Origin: Nautilus pompilius
Lineage: Eukaryota; Mollusca; Cephalopoda; Nautilida; Nautilidae
DNA: 64,000 nt
Reading direction: 5' to 3'
Assembly (NCBI GenBank): GCA_018389105.1
Contig: JACATO010002131.1
Location: 747,501-811,500 of the forward strand
The position numbers and the translations under genes are program-made. This document shows, in pieces, positions 12,301 to 20,560 of the stretch. Below the pieces are notes generated by a model. The model did not search any database. It saw nothing but the letters and a program-made list of their open reading frames with translations, and had not been told where the DNA came from. Position 1 is the first letter of the stretch. Each line of letters begins with the position of its first letter.

Positions 12301-13789
12301 CTAGCTTTACGGATCCAACTGTTTCATGCATTGAAAATATTCCAAATGACTATGACTCTGTTAAAGCTGGCAGATTGGTCACCAGTTCTGACTCTCTTAG
12401 CTGCAGTTATGTTTTGGAACCTAAAACGACAGATGATGCTGAAACAGATAAAGATAAATCATTTTTTTTTTGTCATAATGATCTGCCAGAAAGAAGTGAG
12501 AGAGTTTTGAAAGAAGTGAATTCAACAGTTGAAAGCGATGAGTCGACGAATGGAACTACAGGTCACACAAACTCTGAAGATTTAACCAGCACACAAGCAC
12601 GTGTTGAAACGTCGAATGGTTCTTCCCTCAGTTTTCCAGACAGCGTGAATGGGGATTATTTACTAACAGAAGAGTCTACTACTGTCACAGACTTCTCTCT
12701 GGGTAACATTTCTGGAACAAATGAAGAGTTTTCTGAAACTTTGACAGAGTCTAAACTGGTTTGTCCCGTTTGCCAAGAGGAACAGCCAACTGCTGATTTG
12801 AATGAATTCAATGCCCATATTGACTGCTGTCTTGAGCAGATTGACAGTAACAAAGAAGTTGCAGTTTGTGATCAAGGCTCAAACATTGGGTCAGAGACTC
12901 GGGGTAGGAACACAAAATCTGCTGCTGCAGGGATGCTACTTGGTGAAACAAGTGACAAATACTTTGCACAGACAGCAGACTGTGAGGAACAAGATGACTG
13001 CTCTCTGGTTTGTCCGATTTGTGGCAATCAGTCAAGGCAGAACAATTTGCTGGCCTTCAATGAACATGTGGATTTATGTTTGAATAAGATAACTATCAAA
13101 GAAATTTTAAAGGAGCAAGATAGAAATTTTACTGAAAAAGAAGGCTTGAAAAGGTAAGTGAAATTTGCTTCCTTCCTTTTTCTATTTTTATTTTTGTAAA
13201 TTTTATTTTTATAGAACTAATAAATTTAGAGAGAGTCTGGAAATAAAAGTTGCACATAAAAGAAGGGAGATAATTCTAAACGATTGTCTTTAATTTGTTC
13301 TTTTTATAATACTTACTAAAATCAGATATAAAATGTATTGCTTGCATTTTGTTGTTGAAGTGGGTTTGTATGGAATGTTGCAATGAGTTTTTTCTAGGAA
13401 GCAAATTAGATGCTCACAATGCAGTATTCCATTGTGAGAGCATTTTCTTAATTACTGGCAAACACAGGCGAGTTTCTGATTTCATGCGCTCCCCAAAAAT
13501 GAAGCTGTGCAGCACGATTGATCCATTCCTCTTTCTCAATCCCTTTTAACAAAATGAACTTGTAATGGACTTCTGCTACCGTGCGCAGCACTTGAGCAAA
13601 TGTCTGTCCTATTAAAAACAGTTTGTAAGAAGTTTTATTTAAATATCTTTTAGGTCTTCTACAGAACCTGCTAGCCGGCAAGTCAGCAAACGAAAGAAAA
13701 ACACTGGTGGTGGAAAAAACAAGACTATTGACTCTTTCTTTCCTACCACCCCCCCAGCTCCACCAAAAACACACACAAAAAACCAGTGA
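434..13789 (+). CDS. POLK: DNA polymerase kappa (Y-family translesion polymerase), 11 coding exons
   Basis: POLK is a nuclear DinB-type polymerase that extends mismatched primers and bypasses minor-groove lesions on damaged DNA. Coding exons, all with GT/AG borders and matching phases: 434-548, 1645-1763, 2216-2368, 2662-3226, 6380-6504, 7456-7628, 9142-9174, 10222-10318, 10881-11052, 12172-13153, 13654-13789. They sum to 2670 nt, or 889 residues plus stop; the human protein has 870. Seen in the sequence: an N-clasp with [12 protein letters not shown] (residues 13-24); the palm motif [14 protein letters not shown] with D100 and D102; [10 protein letters not shown] with D191 and E192; the thumb motif GIGKVTE; a little-finger domain at about 405-517; two CxxC-H-C UBZ4 fingers starting at C715 and C798; and a PIP-like KTIDSFF at 868-874. 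No frameshift or internal stop was found. The start ATG at 434 has A at -3 and gives the expected N-terminal length. The gene is almost certainly functional. Any untranslated first exon lies outside the window. Confidence 0.97.
961..1240. mobile_element. hAT-like non-autonomous element (MITE) in POLK intron 1
   Basis: The 280-bp element begins CAGGGGCGGATTGAG and ends CTCAGTCCACCCCTG, which are imperfect inverted copies of each other. It is flanked by an exact 8-bp direct repeat, GTGTAGTT, at 953-960 and 1241-1248. CAG-type termini with an 8-bp duplication are the hallmark of hAT transposition. The interior has GGGCCC/CTCGGGCA-type segments near both ends and no coding capacity. It must have been mobilised in trans. 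Confidence 0.9.
1645..1763 (+). CDS. POLK: POLK coding exon 2 (helical N-terminal segment)
   Basis: The acceptor TTATTTAG|GT restores the codon split after exon 1 to read [15 protein letters not shown]. The exon then encodes a highly charged Lys/Glu-rich helix (residues 39-78), as in vertebrate POLK before the palm. The donor GAG|GTACAT is in phase 0. Confidence 0.93.
1764..2215 (+). other. POLK: POLK intron 2
   Basis: A 452-bp intron between a GTACAT donor and a TTTTTTCAG acceptor. No repeat or second gene is recognised in it. Confidence 0.85.
2216..2368 (+). CDS. POLK: POLK coding exon 3 (palm, first catalytic motif)
   Basis: Residues 79-129. The exon carries [16 protein letters not shown], the Y-family motif in which D100 is a metal ligand and the adjacent Phe/Tyr acts as steric gate, followed by [11 protein letters not shown]. 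It starts after TTTTTTCAG, ends before GTAAAT, and is exactly 51 codons in phase 0. Confidence 0.96.
2662..3226 (+). CDS. POLK: POLK coding exon 4 (fingers, second catalytic motif, variable loop)
   Basis: Residues 130-317. The exon encodes [17 protein letters not shown] in the fingers and [11 protein letters not shown], whose D191 and E192 complete the metal site. A variable loop follows, and then [14 protein letters not shown] and LTASA. The loop (about residues 210-290) is unusually cysteine-rich: CRNC, YCQC and CLVC can be read. In vertebrates the same loop is also variable in sequence and length. The donor GTGCAG|GTTAGT leaves phase 1. Confidence 0.96.
4460..4475 (+). promoter_or_regulatory. 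CTCF-like motif
   Basis: CCACTAGAGGGCAGCA matches the 16-base CTCF core consensus CCASYAGRKGGCRSYV at every position. CTCF is conserved across bilaterians. Binding here is inference from the match alone. Confidence 0.35.
5515..5537 (+). other. G-quadruplex-forming run in POLK intron 4
   Basis: Three G6 tracts separated by single T bases, followed by a further GG, lie on the sense strand. At least four G3 tracts with one-base loops can be drawn from it, so both the DNA and the nascent transcript could fold into a parallel quadruplex. Confidence 0.6.
6150..6327. repeat. ATT trinucleotide microsatellite with inverted start
   Basis: A short (AAT)n run at 6150-6168 switches directly into about 155 bases of (ATT)n with a few interruptions (TTC, TTTA, GTT). 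The switch point is a perfect palindrome that can form a hairpin. The array ends only about 50 bases before POLK coding exon 5. Apparent open frames across it on both strands are repeat artefacts. Confidence 0.95.
6380..6504 (+). CDS. POLK: POLK coding exon 5 (palm end, SDRNKPNGQ motif)
   Basis: Residues 318-359. The acceptor CTTGTAG|GT completes [20 protein letters not shown], the conserved Y-family motif that follows the catalytic SLDE segment. The exon ends DLPIRK before GTATAG, phase 0. Confidence 0.95.
6596..6611 (-). promoter_or_regulatory. CTCF-like motif (reverse orientation)
   Basis: On the minus strand this reads CTGCCAGGGGGCACTG, which matches 14 of 16 positions of the CTCF consensus, including the whole CCAGGGGGCAC core. 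It is oriented towards the site at 4460. Function is unproven. Confidence 0.3.
6960..7290 (-). repeat. tRNA-derived SINE-like copy
   Basis: Read on the minus strand, the right end gives GACCCAAGTTTGAATTCTGG, a degenerate RNA polymerase III B box in the setting shared by other copies in this window. The body resembles the 53.9-54.1 kb copy (ATCATGCTAGGAAGGTC, CCAGGCCAGTCTTGACC). Borders are approximate. Confidence 0.6.
7456..7628 (+). CDS. POLK: POLK coding exon 6 (thumb, helix-hairpin-helix)
   Basis: Residues 360-417. The exon begins [17 protein letters not shown], the thumb-domain motif that contacts the primer backbone. It continues with an aromatic-rich stretch ending [13 protein letters not shown]. 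The donor AATCA|GTAAGT leaves phase 2. Confidence 0.95.
7629..9141 (+). other. POLK: POLK intron 6
   Basis: A 1.5-kb intron with a G12 run at about 8154-8165 and AT-rich sequence. A 45-codon open stretch from 8412 ends at a GTAAAC donor-like site, but no compatible open acceptor was found upstream. Confidence 0.8.
9142..9174 (+). CDS. POLK: POLK coding exon 7 (33-nt micro-exon)
   Basis: This exon sits between TTTCTCAACAG and GTAAGA. Joined to exon 6 it reads [13 protein letters not shown], matching the conserved DGERKSMSVER loop that leads into the little-finger domain. At 11 codons it is easily missed, but both splice sites and the phases (2 in, 2 out) are right. Confidence 0.92.
9175..10221 (+). 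other. POLK: POLK intron 7
   Basis: A 1.05-kb intron with a short CA repeat near 9275-9296 and a dispersed repeat at about 9490-9990 that is shared with 53.7-54.1 kb. Confidence 0.8.
9490..9990 (-). repeat. Dispersed SINE-like repeat, copy related to 53.74-54.13 kb
   Basis: The 20-mer GATGTGGAAGGAAACTAGAG and the bases after it recur exactly at 53.88 kb. The flanking blocks also align: TTTCCTAAACT on the left, and GATGAAGAAGAGTAAGAAACC versus GGTGAAGAAGAGTAAGAAGA on the right. The tRNA-like end appears truncated here. Borders are approximate. Confidence 0.6.
10222..10318 (+). CDS. POLK: POLK coding exon 8 (start of little finger)
   Basis: Residues 428-460. The acceptor CACTCAG|G completes [16 protein letters not shown], followed by [17 protein letters not shown], a helix of the polymerase-associated domain. 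The donor AAG|GTTCTA has a weaker context, but the phase and homology fit. Confidence 0.93.
10881..11052 (+). CDS. POLK: POLK coding exon 9 (little-finger beta sheet)
   Basis: Residues 461-518. The exon reads [20 protein letters not shown], the hallmark strand pair of the Y-family little finger that lies in the DNA major groove. It ends HPLELRLMG before GTGAGT in phase 1, as in vertebrates. Confidence 0.96.
11715..12085 (+). repeat. tRNA-derived SINE, near-full copy in POLK intron 9
   Basis: The 5' part contains an A-box-like TGTGGTTAAACTACTTGA and a B-box-like AAGTTCAAATCTC. The 3' part (CTCTTGACTGACTTAAAC through CATCAAGGCTGATATCTCA to TTACACCTCAAAAGTCAGAA) aligns over more than 150 bases with 48.35-48.51 kb. 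It is in the same orientation as POLK. Confidence 0.75.
12172..13153 (+). CDS. POLK: POLK coding exon 10 (regulatory tail with two UBZ4 zinc fingers)
   Basis: Residues 518-845. After GVRMS, which closes the catalytic core, the exon encodes an acidic Ser/Thr-rich linker. It then carries two ubiquitin-binding zinc fingers of Rad18/UBZ4 type: LVCPVCQEE with [11 protein letters not shown] (C715, C718, then H and C), and LVCPICGNQ with [11 protein letters not shown] (C798, C801, then H and C). These fingers recruit the enzyme to monoubiquitinated PCNA. The exon is one open frame of 982 bases, and its donor AAAAG|GTAAGT is strong. Confidence 0.96.
13654..13789 (+). CDS. POLK: POLK coding exon 11 (C-terminal PIP-like motif and stop)
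   Basis: Residues 845-889, after the acceptor ATCTTTTAG. A basic segment SKRKKN is followed by KTIDSFF (868-874), which resembles the non-canonical PCNA-interacting motif ending vertebrate POLK (TLDIFF). Unlike in vertebrates, a Pro/Thr/Lys tail of 15 residues follows before the TGA at 13787-13789. Confidence 0.93.
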
Positions 13790-16505
13790 ATATATTCTGT
13801 ATATATTTTAGGACTTAGCAAATTTATTTTTTTGACAAATCATTGTTTTGACGGTGTTTTTTTTATATTTCAAGATTAAAAATTCTTGTTGAACCATTGT
13901 CGGGTCTTGGTTCTGAATTCGTCCTTTGTAAACGACTAAGGCAGCTTGGAGAAAGATGCCTTCTTCGAACAAGATGTCCCTGTCTTTTGTTGTTGTTGTT
14001 GTTGCTGCTTTTTTTTTTCTTCTTGTCTTTTTAGAAATATTAACAGCAACGTCAGAAAGCTTCCATTATTTTTTATAGACAGATTTTAACGTTTTTCTAA
14101 AAAAAAGTCATCTCTCAAAACCATATTGTGAAAGTACCTAAATATACTAGGGACGTTCAGATGAGACATGAAACCCAGATGATTAGAGCGGTTCTGTCTT
14201 TAGCTGGATTTTATTTGAACATCCCTAGCAGGGTGCACACAAGTCTCTCTCTCATCTACAGAATTTGAAATAAAAATATATTATTACTGTTTATTCACTG
14301 CTAACAATTATGGTCAGAGTAATCTTTAAAAGATGTTTTCCAAATGACAGGAAGCTTAAATCAAAGCGATTTAGCGAATAGTTCATGCAGCATGAGTGTT
14401 ATAAAGAAGCAGTAACTTTCTCTGTAATCAGATGAAATGTTTAAATTCAGTGCAATGTACTTAACATAAAGTACATGGGTACAAGCCCATGGCAAGTGAA
14501 ATTGTTTGCATCCATGGTTTTGAACCTAATAAAATGCCACCATAACAACTATTAATTGAATCAGTTTCTCTCTAATTTTATGCGATTAATTTTATTTCAA
14601 ACTTTATTTGTACGTTTTTGAGATTTTGGCTTTCTAGGATAACTATTGTCAAAGAGCACTAGCTTGGTTCTGAAGGCGACAGAGCAAATAGGTGAGTATT
14701 CCCCTTTAATTACCTTTCTTCTAATATTTTGGACTCTAAAGTCAATACTTTTAATGCTTTTGTGTTTACATTAATGTTTTGTTGTATATCCCACTGTTGA
14801 AATAAACAAACAAAAACTTAAGCTATTTAGACTAAAGTTGTGCCAAACGTTCAAATGTTTTTTTTTCTTGTTCTGTGCGGAATATTTAAAACACTTCCTC
14901 ATCAGTAGAGAAAAAGAAAGATAACTTGCATAGTGCAGTCAGGACAACCAGATCAGTTTGTTGTTGCTTCTGTTGCGTAGAAAATATAAATTCTGCCTTT
15001 TCGAACTGAAGTAAACCTTCCCTCTAAAAAGGGAGTTTTAAACCATGCCACTTTTATATAATTATTCTTTTGGATATATCTTTATTATTTATTTATTTAT
15101 TTATTTATTAAGTTGTTTTGCAAACGTATAACTTAACTTCTAATCACCAGTCTCCGACAATAATAGTAAAGTTAATAAAATGTCATTTTTTTGAATCTAT
15201 AGTTTCGCGATGTCTTCTCTCTTAGTCTACATGTATTTATTATGCCATTCACATGTTATATCGGTTCCTCTTGTTCAGTGCTGTTTCTCATTCTGCCTGC
15301 ACCAATTAAATACACAGGTTCAAAACAAAAGGCATGCTCACAGACGGTGTTTAACAGACATCTGGAAAAAAATCGGAAACTTTTTAGTTAAGCGGTTTCA
15401 AAAGTTAGAAAATCTCCAATTTTTTCAGGTATGGCTTTGTTAACTACCTTTTGTTTATATATAATTGTTTTAAGAAAAAGTATAATCTCTTTGCAGACAG
15501 AATACCCTAAACACACTTCCTTCATATTGGTAGGGATTTTTTTTTTTTTTTTTAAATTTATAATAGTAACATTTTATTAAAAATCTAGTTTAAAAAATCA
15601 AATGTGAAAATTTGAGGGCGATTTTGACATATTGCCAGCTCGCCCTGGATTTCTACTGTAATTGTCCTCCCTCATAAGGGTTTGTCCTCTCCAAGCAGCA
15701 CTGCCTGCAGGAATTCCTGAGCACTAACCTTTAGAGTGCCCTGTAATGTTACACTCTTGTTACTGCACTGTGTGGGCATTAGCAGCCAACCCTTTTGTAC
15801 TAGCAAGCAAACAATAAAAAAAATTATGGTGCAGCTGAGAGAGAGAGAGAACTGTTATTTCTTAGGATCGTTTAGCGATGTGGTTTGTGTTTGCGAACTT
15901 GATCAAGTTAGTAACAGAGCAGTGAATATGTGGCACAGACACCATCTCTTTGAATAATAGAATGACGTCACTTCCTGGCATTTGTGACGGTTTCTGGGAA
16001 GACAAACTGTTAGTGCTCTCCCCCCCCCCCGGGATATCCTGTCTCTTGATTGGAGGACGTTGATTTCTGAAAGGAATAAACATCTCTTAGCCGGGTTTAT
16101 TTGTCTTATTTGTCCCCTTAATTTTCGTCACCACCCGCCCTTACCATTTAGTTTTTATTCTTTAAGGAACTCGGAATTTTTGTACTCTGACATAGTCGTT
16201 CATGTTATGCAACGCATTCACTGTTGCTTGGCAACATGACAAATAAGAGGGGAGGGATATGTCGTCCGGTAATTATCCTCCACGCCGCGATGATAGCAAG
16301 ATGTTAGACTCTTAGTGGGACGTTCGAAAAGACTCGAACATCTGGGAATGCCTTTGATATTACAATAAGCTAAAAAAAACAACTTTGTTTGGTGGTGGTT
16401 TTAACATTAGGCATTCTTGCACTCGTAAATTGTTTCATTGACCGACATCTCACAAACCAACAGAGTGATTCAGTCAAGCATTTGGTCTCTCCACTCTGCA
16501 CCTAA

Positions 16506-16538
<33 letters not shown>

Positions 16539-16660
16539 AATTTTCTCTTGATTATATTGGCAGTTTCTTCTTCTTAGTAGTGCTTCAAGATACTTATTAC
16601 CAATTTCTGTTCATTGCCGTTAAGATTGTGAGAAAGCGCAGGAGTCTCTCGTTTTTAATT
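13790..16660 (+). other. POLK 3' UTR and downstream intergenic sequence
   Basis: This segment is AT-rich. Possible polyadenylation signals are ATTAAA at 13875-13880 and AATAAA at 14269-14274; neither can be preferred from sequence. A (CA)n(TA)n microsatellite lies at about 16506-16540. CpG becomes frequent from about 16.0 kb onward. No further gene is recognised. Confidence 0.6.
13875..13880 (+). terminator. POLK: Candidate POLK polyadenylation signal (ATTAAA)
   Basis: A common variant hexamer 86 bases after the stop codon, followed by T- and GT-rich sequence. A canonical AATAAA occurs at 14269-14274 and is an equal candidate. Confidence 0.35.
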
Positions 16661-16663
16661 TCC

Positions 16664-17641
16664 TAGAGAGAGAGAGAGACGACAGTGCAGAGGAGAGAGA
16701 GAGAGATAGATGACGACAGTAGAGAGAGAGAGAGGAGAGAGAGAGAGAGATGACGACAGTGCAGAGAGAGACAGGGAGAGAGAGAGAGAGATGACGACAG
16801 TGCAGAGGAGAGACAGGGAGAGAGAGAGAGAGAGAGAGACGACAGTGCAGAGGAGAGAGAGAGAGAGATAGATGACGACAGTGCAGAGGAGAGAGAGAGA
16901 TAGATGACGACAGTGCAGAGGAGAGACAGAGAGAGATATAGATGACGACAATAGAGGGAGGGAGAGAGAGAGATGACGACAATAGAGTGAGGGAGAGAGA
17001 GAGATGACGACAGTAGAGAGAGAGAGAGAGAGAGAGAGACGACAGTGCAGAGGAGAGACAGAGAGAGATATATAGATGACGACAGTAGAGAGAGAGAGAG
17101 AAAGATGACGACAGTAGAGAGAGAGAGAGAGAGAGAGACGACAGTGCAGAGGAGAGAGAGAGAGATAGATGACGACAGTAGAGAGAGAGAGAGAGAGAGA
17201 GATGACGACAGTGCAGAGGAGAGACAGGGAGAGAGAGAGAGAGAGAGACGACAGTGCAGAGGAGAGAGAGAGATAGATGACGACAGTGCAGAGGAGAGAG
17301 AGAGATAGATGACGACAGTGCAGAGGAGAGACAGAGAGAGATATAGATGACGACAATAGAGGGAGGGAGAGAGAGAGATGACGACAATAGAGTGAGGGAG
17401 AGAGAGAGATGACGACAGTAGAGGAGAGAGAGAGAGAGAGACGACAGTGCAGAGGAGAGACAGAGAGAGATATATAGATGACGACAGTAGAGAGAGAGAG
17501 AGAAAGATGACGACAGTAGAGAGAGGGAGAGAGAGAGAGAGATGACGACAATAGAGGGAGGGAGAGAAAGATGACGACAGTAGAGAGAGAGGGAGGGAGA
17601 GAGAGAGATTACGACAGTGCACACACAGAGAGAGAGAGAGA
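16664..17641. repeat. GA-rich minisatellite with GATGACGACAGTGCAGAG spacers and higher-order duplication
   Basis: About 980 bases of (GA)n runs are punctuated by roughly 25 spacers of the type GATGACGACAGTGCAGAG or GACGACAATAGAGGG. Variant spacers recur in the same order: the segment starting at 16921 (GAGAGACAGAGAGAGATATAG) returns at 17326, and one at 17053 returns at 17455. This shows a block duplication of about 400-405 bases. Nearly all purine on the + strand, it can form triplex DNA. Long minus-strand open frames rich in Ser-Leu across it are artefacts of the stop-free repeat. Confidence 0.97.
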
Positions 17642-19985
17642 CCAATAAAATCCATGTTTTTAACTGTTAGAAATCTTAAAGCGGAAATTTTAAATACAAT
17701 AATCTCGCGGATTTTCCTGTGGCCAGCAGATTTATTAGGTTGCCCATTTTCACGCATTACTTATAGTTTGGCCAGGGAAAGAAAAAAAAAACAACAGAAG
17801 AATCTGTCGTTAATCTTCCAAATTTCTTAACACAGTTAAAATATTTGGCGACTTTTTTCTTTTCTTTTCGTGGCATAAATTTCTTTACTATAAAAATAAC
17901 CACAAGATTTCTTCTGTACCGGAAATCATTTAAGTAATTAATACGAGTGCATGAATAACCCAGATACTTTACCACAAATATTTCGCTTTCGCTTGTACGT
18001 TAAAATTCTTCAGGAATCCTTTTCTCTTCAGACATAACCTTTACTCACGTCCATTTAAAGAGGGGGTGGGAGGTGCAGTTTCCGTTACTAGCCCAGTTCT
18101 ATTGTTATGCGTTTCTAAATATATTCCGATCCTACTTTTACGACTTGCGACTTTCGGAATTAGTCGGTGATAACCGGTCGATTCCGTGCCCGTGACAGCC
18201 AACAGTGCGTATCGACACGTTCGTTCGTCCGTCCCTTCCAAATGTACTGGAATGATGAGGCGGCAAGGTTCGGATGTGACAGCTAGTTATTCCCGAACGG
18301 AACACAAGCACGATCCTAGCAAATGTCCAAACTGACAGAAATGAGATGATGATTTTTAGAAAACGCCCAAGTGTATTGGCTGCTTGCCTTTAACCCTTTC
18401 GTGTCTGCACGCTGGACACGTGACAAAACCCAACAGAACACTGCACGCGAAGATATGTTCGTTTGCTTCCATGCGCAAATTATGCCTTTGTTTTCGTGCT
18501 CCCTAATTAGAGTATCGGTGGTAGACTTCCTTTGTGCGTGGTGACTTGGAGCGGTCTGAGCACGGCACCACATCAGCCCGAGGAGCTGTCAGACGCGGAT
18601 ACCCGATCGATCTCCGACGTAGCCAGACGTAACTAGCCGCGCTGCACCCCCCTCCGACCCTGGTCAAATTAACGAGAAGGGAGAGTGTGTTAAGTCTGTC
18701 TACTCGATGCCTGAATGCGAGAGAACCCAATGAAATGAAGTTAAAATACCGTTCTCGCCATTAAAGGAAAACTATGAAAGGCGAAATGATTTTATTTAAG
18801 TTAAAACAAAAAAAAAACATTTCTACATCTATTTAGTTAGTTAACAAAGCGGGTGAACTCCGGAAGCTAAACTTATTCCCACAGTACAACTGCGGTGTTT
18901 CTAAATATGTCACTTTCCTTTATTATTGCTATTGTCATTATTATGAAAGATTGGGGGTTTCCTTCTCCCTGGCGCCTCTTGGTTGAGGTATTTCTTATAG
19001 AAATGGTCGGCAATGACTGACTACATACACGAAATCGTTTACGGCATATTGAAGGCTTTATTTCGAGTGTTTTCCGCGCACATAGGTAATATCATTAGGA
19101 TACTAATATGCAGGAATTCTGTTCGGGTCACTCAGAAAGTAAACTTCAACCAGGTGTTGTTGGCTCAGGTCTAAATGCAATGTAGAGAATACGTGAGACT
19201 TGCACTCATAGCGCGCCAAATGTCTGTTTATTGGTGGGTCTTTGAGAAATCCTCTTCGCTATACTAACGATTAGCCTGGACTAGTCCCGATGGCCACAGG
19301 ACTGCTCTTTCCGGTAGGTTATGCATGAATCATGAGTCAGAGGTACTTGAGTGAGGTTGTGAGACCGATAGCCCAACCTCTTTACCACCAACACTGGCAC
19401 AACGGTTTGTTTTCCAGGAGGAGAACGACAGTCGGAAGGACATTGCCAACAACAGCCATGTTTCCAGATCTTTCAGCATCTCTTAGACATCTTTGACAGA
19501 ATGGTAAAGTTTATAGAAATTCCCCTCTGCGATGGGCAAGTAATACCTGATAGGTGCGATCAAACGTATCATTTCAACTGTGGGGCAGATGATGTACAAG
19601 CTGCTTACAGCCCAGAGGCGGTCATCATATGATTTTTGTTTACTTGCCTGTACAAATCGTGACGTCATTTCATTATCATATTGTAAAGAAATTCGTGGGC
19701 TGCTTTTGAAGAAATAGATCGTTTTGCCAAAGATAAATATATTTTCTCGAATACCATTAGCCGTAGATTTCTGTTTCCAGCATATATTTTCAAATTTAGC
19801 GATGTTTTCCGCTTGTTTTTAAAGAGAGAAAAATCGCACGAGAGGGGAGGGGCGAATCTTGGAAGAGGTGGGGTTGGAGTGGGGGGGGGGAGAACAGGAG
19901 GACAACTCTTGTTTGTAACTGCCTTGTGTTGCGAGGACAGGAACATCATCATCATCATCATCATCTATGTTTCGTCATCTTAGGC
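17642..19985. other. Intergenic, CpG-rich, no gene recognised
   Basis: Mixed sequence with many CpG dinucleotides: 39 by hand count in 18001-18600. Open frames on the minus strand are short and resemble no family I know. A short (CAT)n run lies near 19946-19965. Confidence 0.5.
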
Positions 19986-20560
19986 CGTTTGACTTCGGCT
20001 GAACAAAGACGGCGCCGCCATACATACAATCTTGACGTCTCCCCCCTCAAAAGAAAGAGGGGGACTCTGTTCAAAGGTTTTCGTTGGGAGGGAGGAGTGA
20101 TCGCGGACAGAGAGAGAGAGGAAGAGAGACGCTGCCATATTGAGATTCGCGCGCGATTTAACGGCATCTGAAGACCGGTTCCGGCCGTTGGCCAAGTCGT
20201 CCGCGCGTGGTGTTTTGTTGGATGAACGGACCGTGTACAACCGCCACGGCTCTCGCTGGCGGGTGCTGTATATTTGTTTTGGAAAATACGCATGATTTTA
20301 TCGGACATTTTCCATTTTGCTTCCCCCTTAACACTGCGCCGGAATGTCAGACCGGCGCACGTGGCACGGCGGGTAGGTAGGCTGATGGCAGTCAGAGCAG
20401 CCCCGCAGCCAAACCCAACCCTGTCGTCTCCAATTACTCCGCCATCTCTTCTCACTGGCGGGAAATGCCCACGGCTATTAACGTAAATGGTTGTAATTCG
20501 GAGGTGGCAGCCTTAATTACGGGCGCGCACGTGCTCGTTAGCAGTTTTTATCGTTTAGAC
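19986..20560. promoter_or_regulatory. Orphan CpG-dense island
   Basis: CpG density peaks here; for example, eight CpGs occur in the 60 bases 20161-20220. The segment holds GGCGCCGCCAT, GCGCGC and CACGTG motifs. It resembles an unmethylated promoter region, but no recognisable coding exon begins beside it. It lies 9 kb upstream of the CERT1 ATG, so it might be an alternative promoter or the start of a non-coding transcript. Minus-strand open frames of up to 164 codons here are plausible by chance at this GC content. Confidence 0.35.

Noticed and set aside
16620-17757. Minus-strand open frames of 298-364 codons rich in Ser-Leu-His-Cys-Arg
   Set aside because: They arise from the stop-free GA/GACGACAG minisatellite; three overlapping frames are open at once, as expected for a repeat and not for a protein.
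19961-20455. 164-codon minus-strand open frame
   Set aside because: It lies in a GC- and CpG-dense island where stops are rare. The Arg/Ser/Pro-rich composition resembles no family.
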